Source: RGIG8748 sp045646525
GTDB taxonomy: Bacteria > Bacillota > Clostridia > UMGS1810
Length of the DNA: 46,721 nucleotides
Assembly: GCA_045646525.1 (NCBI GenBank)
Contig: JAZRKX010000043.1
Coordinates: forward strand, 1 to 46,721
Direction: 5' to 3'
Shown piece by piece: positions 33,265-42,823 of the stretch. The translations under genes and the position numbers were made by a program. The notes beneath the pieces were generated by a model. That model worked only from the letters and a program-made list of their open reading frames with translations. It ran no database searches and was not told the DNA's origin. Position 1 is the first letter of the stretch, and every line of letters begins with the position of its first letter.

Positions 33265-33303
33265 TTTTAAAAGGACGATGGAATCTAATCCATTGTCCTT
33301 TTT
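33265..33303. terminator. Bidirectional terminator, copy B of the 39-bp direct repeat
   Basis: AAAAGGACGATGGA...TCCATTGTCCTTTTT lies between the convergent fic and sodC genes. It differs from copy A (29905-29943) by one base, which breaks one pair of the hairpin. Confidence 0.88.
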
Positions 33304-33311
33304 GTATCGCC

Positions 33312-33767
33312 CTATAATTTCCGTATTACCCCGCACGCTATTTTACTGCCCGCATTTCCCGAGGGCTGTGTGGTAAAGTCATCGGGATTCGAATGTATTA
33401 TGACGGTCTTGCCTATTATTTCGTCTATTGTAAATCTGTCTGTAAGAAAGGCGCAAAATGCATATCCGCCTGCGCAAAACAGAGGCGGCATATCGCCCGC
33501 GTGATAAGGGTGGGGCAGATTGTCGGGGCTGTAGTGCGCACCCGCATTGGCAAAGGGGTCCTGAGCCGTTCCGCTGCAGCTTCCGCCGCTATGGATATGG
33601 CAGGCAAGTATATCCCGCCCGAAATCGCCGAGGCCCGATACCTCGGTAACTGCCACAACGCCTCTATTTGTTTTATAAAAAGAGGCAGTACCCGTTATAG
33701 ATGTGTATCCCTTACCGCCCCGTATATATGCGGCGGCGTAAGGTTTTCCAAAAATAATAGAATTCAT
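33312..33767 (-). CDS. Copper/zinc superoxide dismutase family protein
   Basis: A 151-aa protein of the SodC family. All metal ligands are recognisable: copper His57 and His59 (CHIHSGG), bridging His78, zinc His86, His89 and Asp92 (GAHYSPDNLPHPYHAGDMPPL), and His125 (VIIHSNPDD). Cys64 and Cys145 match the family disulfide. The usual active-site arginine in GNAGSR is lysine (GNAGSK). There is no signal peptide, so a cytosolic location is likely, unlike most bacterial SodC proteins. Dismutase activity is expected but not certain. The symbol is left blank for that reason. Start ATG follows AGGGTGA. Confidence 0.88.
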   Translation of the reverse strand: MNSIIFGKPYAAAYIRGGKGYTSITGTASFYKTNRGVVAVTEVSGLGDFGRDILACHIHSGGSCSGTAQDPFANAGAHYSPDNLPHPYHAGDMPPLFCAGGYAFCAFLTDRFTIDEIIGKTVIIHSNPDDFTTQPSGNAGSKIACGVIRKL

Positions 33768-33937
33768 ACTGAATCACCCTTTAAATCATAATAGTTTATC
33801 ATATGAAAATTCGGCGGTAAAAGGCATCATACAAGTTCTCTTGCGCAATATCTGCAAGAATTTGAGCAATTATTGAGTGGTAAAATTGATTTTTTTGTGA
33901 TAATATATCTACTAATATATGAAAGTGAGGGGTTCTC

Positions 33938-34789
33938 ATGGCAAATTACAAAATCAGCGGTTTTTCGGACGAAATATCGTCCTCGGTTACTGAGCAGTTC
34001 GCGGCGTTAAAGAGACTCGGCATAGAGTATTTCGAACCGCGCGGTATTGACGGTAAGAATATTTCGCTTCTTACAGAAGACGAAGCGTATAAGCTTAAGG
34101 AAACGATGGACGTCTGCGGTATCAAGGCATCGTCCATAGGCTCGCCCATAGGCAAAATCAAGATTACAGATGAGTTTGAGCCGCATTTTGAACTTTTTAA
34201 AAATGTGGTAAAGATTGCAAAAATACTCGGCACCAGAAACATAAGAATGTTCAGCTTCTTTGCCGACGGAGAGTGGGATAGTGCAAAGAGAGACGAGGTT
34301 ATAAGAAGACTTCGCGCATTTATAGACTACGCAAAGCAAAATGATGTAATCCTTCTTCACGAAAATGAAAAGGACATCTACGGCGATGTAAAAGACAGAT
34401 GCGTTGACCTTATGGAAAATCTCTTTTGCGATAACTTCAAAGCGGTGTTTGACCCTGCCAATTTCGTGCAGTGCGGACAGGATACCCGCCTTTGCTATGA
34501 TGAGCTTAAGGATTACATAGAATATATGCACATAAAAGATGCAAATATTTCGGACGGCAAGGTTGTACCCGCGGGCATTGGCGACGGAAATGTTAAATAT
34601 ATAACCGAATCCCTTATAAAGAGCGGTTACAACGGATTTTTCAGCATGGAGCCTCACCTTGGAAGCTTCGAGGGACTTGCCGCACTTGAAAATGACGATA
34701 AGATGGCAAACCTGCCCAAAGGCGGAGAGGGTACATTTACCCTTGCATACAGATATTTCAAGGATATTTTAGATGGCGCGGAGGAATAA
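33938..34789 (+). CDS. Sugar phosphate isomerase/epimerase family protein
   Basis: A 283-aa TIM-barrel protein of the xylose isomerase-like (AP endonuclease 2) superfamily. Metal-site candidates are Glu in LLHENEKDIYG, Asp and Asn in VFDPANFVQCG, His in YMHIKDA and Glu in SMEPHL. It is followed 2 nt later by a Gfo/Idh/MocA oxidoreductase, and such pairs usually act on inositol or oxidised sugar derivatives. The exact substrate cannot be read from the sequence. A GTGAGGGG site precedes the ATG. Confidence 0.85.
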   Translation: MANYKISGFSDEISSSVTEQFAALKRLGIEYFEPRGIDGKNISLLTEDEAYKLKETMDVCGIKASSIGSPIGKIKITDEFEPHFELFKNVVKIAKILGTRNIRMFSFFADGEWDSAKRDEVIRRLRAFIDYAKQNDVILLHENEKDIYGDVKDRCVDLMENLFCDNFKAVFDPANFVQCGQDTRLCYDELKDYIEYMHIKDANISDGKVVPAGIGDGNVKYITESLIKSGYNGFFSMEPHLGSFEGLAALENDDKMANLPKGGEGTFTLAYRYFKDILDGAEE

Positions 34790-34791
34790 AA

Positions 34792-35952
34792 ATGGATAAG
34801 GTAAAAATAGGTATAATAGGCTATGGTAATATGGGCACGGCTCATGTCAGAAATATCTTGAACGGAAAAGCGCCAAGCGTGGAGCTTGCCGCCGTTTGCG
34901 ACATAGCTGAGGCGAGAAGAAATGCATTTAAACAGTCTTGCCCCGATATACCCGTATTTGAATCGGCAGAAGAGCTTATGGCAAGCGAACTTTGCACCGC
35001 TGTGCTTATAGCAGTGCCTCACTACAGCCATTGCCCTCTTGCCATAAGAGCCTTTGAGCTTGGACTCCATGTGCTTGTAGAAAAGCCTGCAGGCGTATAC
35101 ACAAAGCAGGTTATGGAAATGAATGAGGCGGCAGAAAAGTCGGGCAAGGTGTTTGGTATTGTGTATAATCAGAGAACAAACCCCGTATATCAGAAGCTTC
35201 GCAATATGGTAAAATCGGGTGTTCTCGGACACATTAAGAGAATTACCTGGATAATAACCGACTGGTACAGACCTCAGGCATACCATGACAGCAGTACATG
35301 GCGTTCCACATGGAAAGACGAGGGCGGAGGTGCTCTTATAAATCAGAATCCGCATCAGCTCGACCTCTGGCAATGGATGTTCGGTATGCCCGACAGGATT
35401 TATGCCAGGGTGTCCTTTGGCAAATACTACAACATAGAGGTAGAAGACGATGTAATGGCGTTTTTTGAATACGATAACGGCACAACGGGTGAGTACATCA
35501 CCTCCACGGGCGAGGCCCCCGGCACGAACCGTCTTGAGGTTGCATGCGATATGGGTAAGGTGGTTATCGAAAACAGCAAAATGCTCTTTGTCCGCAATGA
35601 AATATCCGAAAGAGAGCACAACCGCACAAATACCTCGCCCTTTGCAAGCCCTGATGTATGGAACTGCGAAATACCTCTTGATTTCTCGAGCGGGGAGCAG
35701 CATGTCGGCATATTAAAGAGCTTTGCAAATGCAATTTTAAACGGCGGAGAGCTTCTTGCAAGAGGCGAAGAGGGTATAAACGGACTTACGATATCCAATG
35801 CCATTCATCTCAGTGCGTGGACGGGAGATACCGTGACCCTTAAGGACTTCCCCCACGATAAATTCTATGATATTCTTCAGGACAAAATAAGGAACTCCAC
35901 CGTTGTCAAAGAGGAAAGACAGGTTGTTGCAGATACCAAAGGCACATATTGA
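34792..35952 (+). CDS. Gfo/Idh/MocA family oxidoreductase
   Basis: An NAD(P)-dependent sugar or cyclitol dehydrogenase, 386 aa. The N-terminal Rossmann motif is IGIIGYGNMGTAH, followed by AVCDIAEARR and the family motif VLVEKPAGVYT. The C-terminal substrate domain carries GGGALINQNPHQLDLWQW, which holds the catalytic His/Asp positions. It is translationally linked to the isomerase gene upstream. Together they look like a small catabolic or side-chain modification unit for an unidentified sugar. Confidence 0.88.
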   Translation: MDKVKIGIIGYGNMGTAHVRNILNGKAPSVELAAVCDIAEARRNAFKQSCPDIPVFESAEELMASELCTAVLIAVPHYSHCPLAIRAFELGLHVLVEKPAGVYTKQVMEMNEAAEKSGKVFGIVYNQRTNPVYQKLRNMVKSGVLGHIKRITWIITDWYRPQAYHDSSTWRSTWKDEGGGALINQNPHQLDLWQWMFGMPDRIYARVSFGKYYNIEVEDDVMAFFEYDNGTTGEYITSTGEAPGTNRLEVACDMGKVVIENSKMLFVRNEISEREHNRTNTSPFASPDVWNCEIPLDFSSGEQHVGILKSFANAILNGGELLARGEEGINGLTISNAIHLSAWTGDTVTLKDFPHDKFYDILQDKIRNSTVVKEERQVVADTKGTY

Positions 35953-35969
35953 CAAATGGATATAAAAAG

Positions 35970-36010
35970 AGGATGTATAACAAATCGTTCGTTGTTATAC
36001 ATCCTTTTTT
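35970..36010. terminator. Bidirectional terminator between the oxidoreductase and the glycogen operon
   Basis: Perfect arms AGGATGTATAACAA (35970-35983) and TTGTTATACATCCT (35992-36005), with TTTTTT on the plus side and A-rich sequence on the other, separate two convergent units. Confidence 0.9.
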
Positions 36011-36011
36011 A

Positions 36012-37844
36012 TTATCTGTATACTGCAAAGCCGTATTTATTAATATACATTTCATTTTCGGATATGGTCGCATTGTGGCTTATCAGCATATCCTTTGCCA
36101 TAAGCTTTATTGGAGAGGTGCCCATGTTCAAAACGGCGCAAAGTTTTTGGTTTTCATCGTACCTTTCCATATAGAGCGTATTTTCGCTCGCTTTTATATA
36201 CAGCTTGCCTTGTTTAAATACGGCAAAGCTGTTTTTTATCTCTGCCATGTTTTTGTAGAAATCATGCAAGGGACAGTAAGCCTTATCCCATGGAAAAAAT
36301 CCTCTGTTGAAAGGGTCGCCAAAGGCAAAGGCACCCGCCTCGTCGCCGTAGTAAACGCAGGAAGAGCCAGGCAGGAAGAACATAAGAAACACCGCAGGGT
36401 ATATCCTTAAATATGCTTTTTCCAACTGCGCAGAGTTTAGCTTGTAGGAGTATGCCTCATGTCTGGGAATATCTGCGGGGGCGTCCGAGAGCACGGTCAT
36501 AATCCTCGGGGTATCGTGGGTGGAAAGGCTTGTCATAAGGCAATCTACTGCTTCCTTGGGGTAGTTTTCAAGTATAGTCATTATATTTTGGCAGAAAACA
36601 TCGGCAGATATATTTTCTTTGCAGAAATCTATTATGGAGCTTCTAAACGGGTAGTTCATTACGGAATCGAGCTGTGCATCGGTGAAGTATTTCCTACGAA
36701 TTCCGTAGGATATTTTGTTCGATGCATCCTCCCACACCTCGCCTATTACTATGGCATCGGGGTTTATCTTCTTTACCTGTGTGCGGAGAAGCGATATAAA
36801 CTCATCGGGAAGCTCATCTGCCACATCAAGGCGGAAGCCGTCGCATCCCATGGAAAGCCAGTAGTTTACAACGCTGTCTTCGGAAAGGATGATATAGTCA
36901 AGATAGCTTCGACAAAGCTCGTTTACGCATGGCAGAGTGTCAATCCCCCACCAGCTATCGTAGCTTCCGCCATCTTTTATATTGTACCAGTCTTTGTACG
37001 GCGAGTCGGGACATGACATAACTCCCGTGCCGAAGCGTTTTTTCGCATCGAAGTATATGCTGTCCGACCCTGTGTGCGAAAACACACCGTCTAATATCAC
37101 CTTTATACCCATCGAATGTGCCTTGTTGCAAAGGGATTTGAAATCCTCGTTTGTGCCGAGCATTTCGTCTGTCCTTTTGTAGTCGCAGGTATCATATCGG
37201 TGGTTGGAAAATGCCTTGAATATGGGGTTAAGATATATAACTCTTGCGCCAAGCTCTTTTATATACGGCAGTTTTTCCTCTATTCCCCTGAGGTTGCCTC
37301 CGAAAAAGTCATTATTTAATATTTCGCCGTTTTCGTTTGGAGCGAAATTCGGAGTGTCTCCCGTATCGGCATGGATAGTGTACGGTGTAAGCTTGCCCGC
37401 TAAACTGCACTCACCCGATTTATAAAACCTGTCGGGGAATATTTGATAATACACCGCCCCCTTGAAATCCTTGGGCGTTTTGAAATTCTCGGGAATACAG
37501 CTTATCTGCCACATATCGCCGTATCCTATATTGGTACTGTTGTATCCCTCCTTGTACAGGGCGTAGCTTCCGCTTTTGTCTTCTATGCGGAAAAAGCAGA
37601 AGTACAGACCTGTGCTTTCAAAGCATATATCACCGCAGAAGATGTCATAAGACTCTTTCGTGTCGGTTTTGTGCAAATCGAATTTAATTCCGTTGTCGGT
37701 CTCAAATACCGCCTTATGCGCACCGCACGATGATGGTATCCATATACTTATGGTGCAATTTTGGTTTTGTGAAAGAGGGCCGAAAACACTTTTGTGCTTT
37801 CGGTCCTTGCTGTCATAGAGTATTCTCATATTTTTATATTCCAT
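36012..37844 (-). CDS. GH13 alpha-amylase/neopullulanase-type glycosidase
   Basis: A glycoside hydrolase of family GH13, most like the neopullulanase/maltogenic amylase group, 610 aa. An N-terminal beta domain (about 1-125) is followed by the barrel with region I DGVFSHTG, region II GFRLDVADE (nucleophile Asp), region III GEVWED (acid Glu) and region IV STHDTPR. There is no signal peptide, so it acts on internal maltodextrin or glycogen, fitting its place at the end of the glycogen operon. Two starts are possible: ATG 37844, or ATG 37829, which overlaps the glgP stop as ATGA. Confidence 0.9.
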   Translation of the reverse strand: MEYKNMRILYDSKDRKHKSVFGPLSQNQNCTISIWIPSSCGAHKAVFETDNGIKFDLHKTDTKESYDIFCGDICFESTGLYFCFFRIEDKSGSYALYKEGYNSTNIGYGDMWQISCIPENFKTPKDFKGAVYYQIFPDRFYKSGECSLAGKLTPYTIHADTGDTPNFAPNENGEILNNDFFGGNLRGIEEKLPYIKELGARVIYLNPIFKAFSNHRYDTCDYKRTDEMLGTNEDFKSLCNKAHSMGIKVILDGVFSHTGSDSIYFDAKKRFGTGVMSCPDSPYKDWYNIKDGGSYDSWWGIDTLPCVNELCRSYLDYIILSEDSVVNYWLSMGCDGFRLDVADELPDEFISLLRTQVKKINPDAIVIGEVWEDASNKISYGIRRKYFTDAQLDSVMNYPFRSSIIDFCKENISADVFCQNIMTILENYPKEAVDCLMTSLSTHDTPRIMTVLSDAPADIPRHEAYSYKLNSAQLEKAYLRIYPAVFLMFFLPGSSCVYYGDEAGAFAFGDPFNRGFFPWDKAYCPLHDFYKNMAEIKNSFAVFKQGKLYIKASENTLYMERYDENQKLCAVLNMGTSPIKLMAKDMLISHNATISENEMYINKYGFAVYR

Positions 37845-40228
37845 ATATCCTTTGCGTATTCTCTTATAGCTCTGTCCGATGAGAAAAAGCCTGCGTTTGC
37901 AATGTTTGCAAGAGACATATCTGTGAATTTGTATTTGTCGCGGTAGGTTGCGCCCGCCTTTTTCTGCACCTTAGTATAGGAGTCGAAGTCTGCAAGAGCC
38001 ATGTAGGCATCTGCCGCCCCCTGAGAGCTTGTAAGAAGCGAATTAGCAATAGTGTCAAATCTTGCGCCCAGAACTCCCGAGGTGAGCATATCCAGTACGG
38101 CTTTAAGATGGGGATTTGCATTTACATACGAGGTGGGGTAGTAGCCGCTGCGCCACAGATTGTTTACCTCGTCGGCAGTAAGACCGAAGAGGAACATATT
38201 TTCCTCGCCTGCACATTCTCTTATCTCCACGTTAGCGCCGTCGAGTGTTCCGAGTGTTACTGCGCCGTTTATCATAAGCTTCATATTTCCTGTGCCCGAA
38301 GCTTCCTTGCCCGCTATGGATATCTGCTCGGATATATCGGCGGCGGGGATTATGATTTCGGCAAGAGACACCTTGTAATCCTCCAGAAATACCACTTTCA
38401 GCTTATCCTGCATGGCAGGGTCGGAATTTATTACATTGCATACTGCACAGATAAGGCGTATTATTTCCTTTGCCATAAAATATCCTGCCGAAGCCTTGGC
38501 GGCAAATATGAATGTGCGCGGGGTAAAGTCCATGTTGGGATTATCCTTAAGCTCTCTGTACATACTTAGGATTCCAAGTACATTAAGAAGCTGTCTTTTG
38601 TATTCGTGAAGTCTTTTTACCTGAACATCGAATATCGAAGACGGGTCTGTCTTTATGCCGTTGGCGCTCAGCATATATGATGCGAGGCGCTCCTTGTTCT
38701 GCCTTTTTATATCGGATAGTTTGGATAAAACCTCTTTGTTTCCCTTAAACTGCATAAGTGCCGAGAGTGCGGAGGCATCGTTTTTGAAACCGTCTCCTAT
38801 GAGGCTCTCTATATAGTCCGAAAGGGTCGGATTTGCCTGACACAGCCACCGTCTGTACGCTATGCCGTTTGTTACATTTGTGAACTTTTCGGGGGCTATG
38901 GTGTTGTAGTCTCTGAATATACTTTCCTTTAAAATCTGTGTATGAAGCGAGGAAACGCCGTTTATCTTATGGCAAGCGGCAAGGCACAGATTTGCCATGC
39001 GCACCTGACCGCCCGATATTACTGCCATGTAGTCCAGCTTGGCTCTGTCGGATGGATATATATTCTTCAAATCCTGCATAAGACGGCGGTTTATCTCGGC
39101 GGTTATCTGATAAATTCTCGGAAGCTCTCTTCTATACATATCCTCACGCCACTTTTCCAGAGCTTCGCTCATTACGGTGTGGTTTGTATAGGAGAGGGTC
39201 TTTTGGGTTATATCCCACGCTGTATCCCAATCCAATTCATATCTATCAAGTAGGATTCGCATTAATTCGGGCACGCAAAGGGCAGGGTGTGTATCGTTTA
39301 TGTGGATACTCACCTTGTCTGAAAGGTTATCCATGGTGCCGTACTTATTAAAGTGCTTTTGTGTAATGCTCTGCAGTGATGCACTTACAAAAAAGTATTG
39401 CTGTCTTAATCTCAATATCTTGCCTTTTTCGTGGTCATCGGCAGGATAGAGCACCTTGGATATTACCTCGGCTTTGGTGCTCTCCTCTATGGCTTTGGCA
39501 TAGTCGCCGCGTGAGAATGCATTCATGTCAAAACGGCTTGGCGACTTGGCGCTCCAGAGTACAAGCTTATTTACCGCGTCGGTATTGTAGCCCGATATGA
39601 GCATATCGTAGGGCAGGGCAATAACCGTAGTGTAGTCCACATGCTCCGCACGGTATTTGCCGCCGTCGGAGTATTCGTTTATCCTGCCGCCGAAGTGTAC
39701 TTCAACCGCTTCGTCGCTTCGGCATTTGAGCCATACATCTCCCATGGTGAGCCAGTCATCGGGAAATTCCATCTGCCAGCCGTCTATAATCTTCTGTCGG
39801 AATATACCGAATTCATAGCGGATAGAGTATCCTGTGGCAGGTACGGACAGGGTTGTCATGGAGTCCATATAGCATGAAGCCAGTCTTCCCAGACCCCCGT
39901 TGCCAAGTCCTGCATCGGGCTCCAGAGCGTAGATATCGTCTATGCTTTTTCCAAGCGAATTTATTACATCCCTGAAAGTATCCTCAATTCCGAGGTTAAA
40001 CAGATTGTTTCTTAGCGATGTACCCACAAGAAATTCCATGGACATATAGTACACCTTTTTGCTATCCGAGCTTTTTTTGGAAAAATCGGAATTCTTTTTG
40101 GAAAGTATGTCGCGCACGCACAGGCACAGAGCCTCGTATAGCTGTTTTGATGTAGCGTCTTCTATTTCGCAGCCAAAGATGTTTTTGCATTTTGTGTTCA
40201 GGATGCCGAAAGCAATTTTTTTGTTCAT
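37826..40228 (-). CDS. glgP: Glycogen/maltodextrin phosphorylase
   Basis: PLP enzyme releasing glucose 1-phosphate from alpha-1,4-glucan ends. The protein is 800 aa, the usual length for GT35. The N-terminal part has YYMSMEFLVG and DAGLGNGGLGRLASCYMDS. The PLP lysine lies in EASGTGNMKLMINGAVTLGTLDGANVEI-type sequence (EASGTGNMKLMINGA here). ATG 40228 is used, 6 nt after AAGGATTG; an upstream TTG falls in the ribosome site. It begins 5 nt after glgA ends and overlaps the GH13 gene. Confidence 0.96.
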   Translation of the reverse strand: MNKKIAFGILNTKCKNIFGCEIEDATSKQLYEALCLCVRDILSKKNSDFSKKSSDSKKVYYMSMEFLVGTSLRNNLFNLGIEDTFRDVINSLGKSIDDIYALEPDAGLGNGGLGRLASCYMDSMTTLSVPATGYSIRYEFGIFRQKIIDGWQMEFPDDWLTMGDVWLKCRSDEAVEVHFGGRINEYSDGGKYRAEHVDYTTVIALPYDMLISGYNTDAVNKLVLWSAKSPSRFDMNAFSRGDYAKAIEESTKAEVISKVLYPADDHEKGKILRLRQQYFFVSASLQSITQKHFNKYGTMDNLSDKVSIHINDTHPALCVPELMRILLDRYELDWDTAWDITQKTLSYTNHTVMSEALEKWREDMYRRELPRIYQITAEINRRLMQDLKNIYPSDRAKLDYMAVISGGQVRMANLCLAACHKINGVSSLHTQILKESIFRDYNTIAPEKFTNVTNGIAYRRWLCQANPTLSDYIESLIGDGFKNDASALSALMQFKGNKEVLSKLSDIKRQNKERLASYMLSANGIKTDPSSIFDVQVKRLHEYKRQLLNVLGILSMYRELKDNPNMDFTPRTFIFAAKASAGYFMAKEIIRLICAVCNVINSDPAMQDKLKVVFLEDYKVSLAEIIIPAADISEQISIAGKEASGTGNMKLMINGAVTLGTLDGANVEIRECAGEENMFLFGLTADEVNNLWRSGYYPTSYVNANPHLKAVLDMLTSGVLGARFDTIANSLLTSSQGAADAYMALADFDSYTKVQKKAGATYRDKYKFTDMSLANIANAGFFSSDRAIREYAKDIWNIKI

Positions 40229-40233
40229 AAATA

Positions 40234-41682
40234 TCAATCCTTCAATAAATTATATACATCCATGTATTTTTGCGCCGAGATTTTCCATCCGAAGTCGCAG
40301 CGCATTACAGAAGAGCGGATTTTGGTAAATTTGTCTTTGTCGCGGTACAGCTCGCATGCACGCATTACGGCATGGAGCATATCGTGTGCATTGAACACCT
40401 TAAAGGTTATGCCCCTGCCTGTAAGCTCTTGGGGATTTATGGGTGGCACGGTGTCTACAAGACCGCCCGTTTCCCTTACTATAGGTATAGTGCCGTAGCG
40501 CATGGCTATAAGCTGGGAAAGACCGCACGGCTCGCTCTTGGACGGCATCAGAAGAAAATCCGCACCTGCATATATATCCCTCGAGAGTTCGGAGTCAAAG
40601 AGTATGGATGCCGATACCTTGCCCGGATACGAATATGCCATAAATTTAAACATATCCTCATACTCCTTATCGCCCGTGCCGAGTATTACAAGCTGCAGGT
40701 CAAGGTTTGCTATCTCATGTATTACACCTTTTATAAGCTCAAGTCCCTTGTGGTTTACAAGGCGCGACACCAAGGCAACTATGGGTGCATCGGAGTCGGG
40801 GTTAAGACCCAGACGCTCTTTAAGAGCCTGCTTACACATATCCTTACCCGAGGTATCCGAGGCACTGTAGGGATGCAGGGCATTTGTCTTTGGGTCGTAC
40901 ACGGCGGTGTCTATGCCGTTTACAATGCCGTGCATCTTGTAGGAATTCTCTCTTAATATATCGTGCAAAGAGTGTGCAAAGTAGGGGAACATAACTTCGT
41001 GCGAGTAGGTTTCCGACACGGTGGTGAGTCTGTCGCAAAGGGTAATTGCTGTCTTCATTGCGTTTATAAGACCGTCAAAGGTGCATGTGTTGCGCCAGTT
41101 TTCATCTACACCCAGCACTTCGGTAAGAAATAGCGGGTCTGCCTTGCCCTGATATTCTATGTTGTGTATGGTAAACACCGTTCGTATATTTGCATAGCGC
41201 TCTATATGGGAATAATGTGCCTTTAAAAACAGCGGTATAAATCCTGTCTGCCAGTCATTTGCGTGGATTATATCGGGAAAAAAGTCTATAAGGTTAAGAC
41301 ACTCAAGCACAGCCTTGGAAAAGAAAGCAAATCTTTCTCCGTCATCCGCTTCGCCGTACATGGATGAGCGGTCAAAGTAGTAGTCATTATCTATAAAGTA
41401 ATAGGTGAGGTCGTTTCTTTTGTTAATGCCTACACCCTTGTTTTTAATCACCTTTTTGAATACACCTGCATAGGTGTGGCGCCACGCAAGAGGCACATAT
41501 ATCCTACCTACATACTCGGCATTGATATCGGAGTGCTTTATAAAGTTGTAGTACGGCAAAACCACACATACTTCGTTTCCTTTTATTTTGGATGATGCCA
41601 TGGGAAGCGACCCCATCACATCGCCCAGACCGCCCGATTTTGCATAGGGTGCGGCTTCGCTTGCAGCATAGAGTATTTTCAT
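40234..41682 (-). CDS. glgA: Glycogen synthase (ADP-glucose type)
   Basis: GT5 glycosyltransferase that extends alpha-1,4-glucan from ADP-glucose. The protein is 482 aa. The ADP-glucose site KSGGLGDV begins at residue 15, and the C-terminal retaining motif MPSKSEPCGLSQLIAM is complete. The segment HANDWQTGFIPLFLK is also typical. It lies between glgD and glgP in the operon, with short gaps on both sides. Confidence 0.97.
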   Translation of the reverse strand: MKILYAASEAAPYAKSGGLGDVMGSLPMASSKIKGNEVCVVLPYYNFIKHSDINAEYVGRIYVPLAWRHTYAGVFKKVIKNKGVGINKRNDLTYYFIDNDYYFDRSSMYGEADDGERFAFFSKAVLECLNLIDFFPDIIHANDWQTGFIPLFLKAHYSHIERYANIRTVFTIHNIEYQGKADPLFLTEVLGVDENWRNTCTFDGLINAMKTAITLCDRLTTVSETYSHEVMFPYFAHSLHDILRENSYKMHGIVNGIDTAVYDPKTNALHPYSASDTSGKDMCKQALKERLGLNPDSDAPIVALVSRLVNHKGLELIKGVIHEIANLDLQLVILGTGDKEYEDMFKFMAYSYPGKVSASILFDSELSRDIYAGADFLLMPSKSEPCGLSQLIAMRYGTIPIVRETGGLVDTVPPINPQELTGRGITFKVFNAHDMLHAVMRACELYRDKDKFTKIRSSVMRCDFGWKISAQKYMDVYNLLKD

Positions 41683-41694
41683 GATTGTCCCTTT

Positions 41695-42810
41695 CTATAC
41701 AGTTTGGTTTTTGTTTATTACTACAGGTGAAAGCGGAGCTCCCGACAGCATGGTGTTTTTGGACACACAGGCATTTTTGTCTATTATTGCATAGCTTAAG
41801 CTTGCTCCCTTTTCTATGCGGGAGTCCTGCATAATTACGCAGTTTCGCACCACAGCGCCCTTTTCCACCACAACACCGCGGAAGAGTACGGAGTTTTCCA
41901 CAGTACCCATGATGTCGCATCCGTCTGCCACAAGACAGCCTTTCACACTGCACCCGTCCCGATACAGCGCAGGCGCCTCGTCGCGCACTTTTGTGCGGAT
42001 GGGGGAATTTCTCTTAAATATATCGTTTTTTATGTCCTTTTCCATTATTCTGAAGCTATTTTTAAAGTAGGAGGAAACATTGTGGTTTCTAAGTACGGTT
42101 TCTTTGAATTCATAGGTATTTATCTTGATGGAGCTATTTAAAAAGCTTGTAAGCAGAAAATCCTTTTCAAAGCTGTATCTTCCTCTGCTTACCTCTTTTT
42201 TAATAACCTCGGTAAGAAGCTTTCGTTCCATTATAAACATACCCATGCCCGCAAGGGAGTTTTTGCTTGGCTCATAGCCTATGGCTATATCTGTTACCGT
42301 GCCGTCTGTGCGGGAAATGTAGAGGTCGGAGCCGTCCCTTTCAAAATCCTCTATAACTCTGTTTGCAATCACGGTTACATCGGCATCGGAATCTATGTGG
42401 GATTTTAATGCTTTTTTAAGGTCTATGTTGCATATTACCGTGGTATCGCATATTACAACATAGTCTGCCTTGGTTGCACTCAAAAACGAAAGCGCGTTGG
42501 AGAGTGCCTCAAGATTTCCGCGGTATACCGTAGTCATGCCCGTTACAAAGGGAGGCAGAATACGCAGTGTAGTGTCCTTGCGGTTTAAATCCCATTCGCC
42601 CCCTCCGCCCAGATGGTCCATAAGCGACTGATAGTTGTATTTTGTAATTACTCCTATGGAATTTACGCCCGAATTCACCATGTTAGAAAGAGCGAAATCT
42701 ATAAATCGGTATCTTCCGCCAAAGGGCATGGAGGCTACAGTTCTCTTTTTGGTAAGAGAGCCCATGGGGGTATCGTATATGTTAGAAAATATTATTCCTG
42801 CCATTTTCAT
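41695..42810 (-). CDS. glgD: Glucose-1-phosphate adenylyltransferase regulatory subunit GlgD
   Basis: GlgC paralog, 371 aa, that in Firmicutes forms a GlgC-GlgD complex and raises its activity. The nucleotidyltransferase fold is visible (SMPFGGRYRFIDFALSNMVNSG), but the N-terminal nucleotide loop of GlgC (LAGGQGSRL) is replaced by IFSNIYDTPMGSL, so it is probably non-catalytic. The C-terminal left-handed beta-helix shows hexapeptide repeats (VENSVLFRGVVVEKGAVV). ATG 42810 has AAGGAT at good spacing; the upstream GTG 42819 is too close. Confidence 0.93.
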   Translation of the reverse strand: MKMAGIIFSNIYDTPMGSLTKKRTVASMPFGGRYRFIDFALSNMVNSGVNSIGVITKYNYQSLMDHLGGGGEWDLNRKDTTLRILPPFVTGMTTVYRGNLEALSNALSFLSATKADYVVICDTTVICNIDLKKALKSHIDSDADVTVIANRVIEDFERDGSDLYISRTDGTVTDIAIGYEPSKNSLAGMGMFIMERKLLTEVIKKEVSRGRYSFEKDFLLTSFLNSSIKINTYEFKETVLRNHNVSSYFKNSFRIMEKDIKNDIFKRNSPIRTKVRDEAPALYRDGCSVKGCLVADGCDIMGTVENSVLFRGVVVEKGAVVRNCVIMQDSRIEKGASLSYAIIDKNACVSKNTMLSGAPLSPVVINKNQTV

Positions 42811-42823
42811 TTTGGTCACATCC

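Larger units (their letters stand above)
29905..33303. mobile_element. AT-rich accessory islet bounded by duplicated terminator
   Basis: A 3.36-kb segment carrying two genes unrelated to their neighbours (secreted RCC1-like protein, Fic protein) lies between two copies of one 39-bp hairpin sequence. Its coding sequence is visibly richer in A and T than lysS or the genes beyond. If the islet and one repeat are removed, lysS and sodC become convergent genes sharing one bidirectional terminator. This suggests insertion with duplication at the terminator. No transposase or integrase is present, so the mechanism is open. Confidence 0.6.

Noticed and set aside
33768..33937. Gene or riboswitch between sodC and the isomerase gene
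   Set aside because: Only a weak hairpin (TTCTCTTGC/GCAAGAATT) and poorly defined promoter-like boxes are visible.
34654..35703. Long open frame on the minus strand opposite the oxidoreductase gene (349 codons)
   Set aside because: It is the antisense shadow of two well-recognised plus-strand genes, has Cys/His/Tyr-rich sequence without motifs and no ribosome site.
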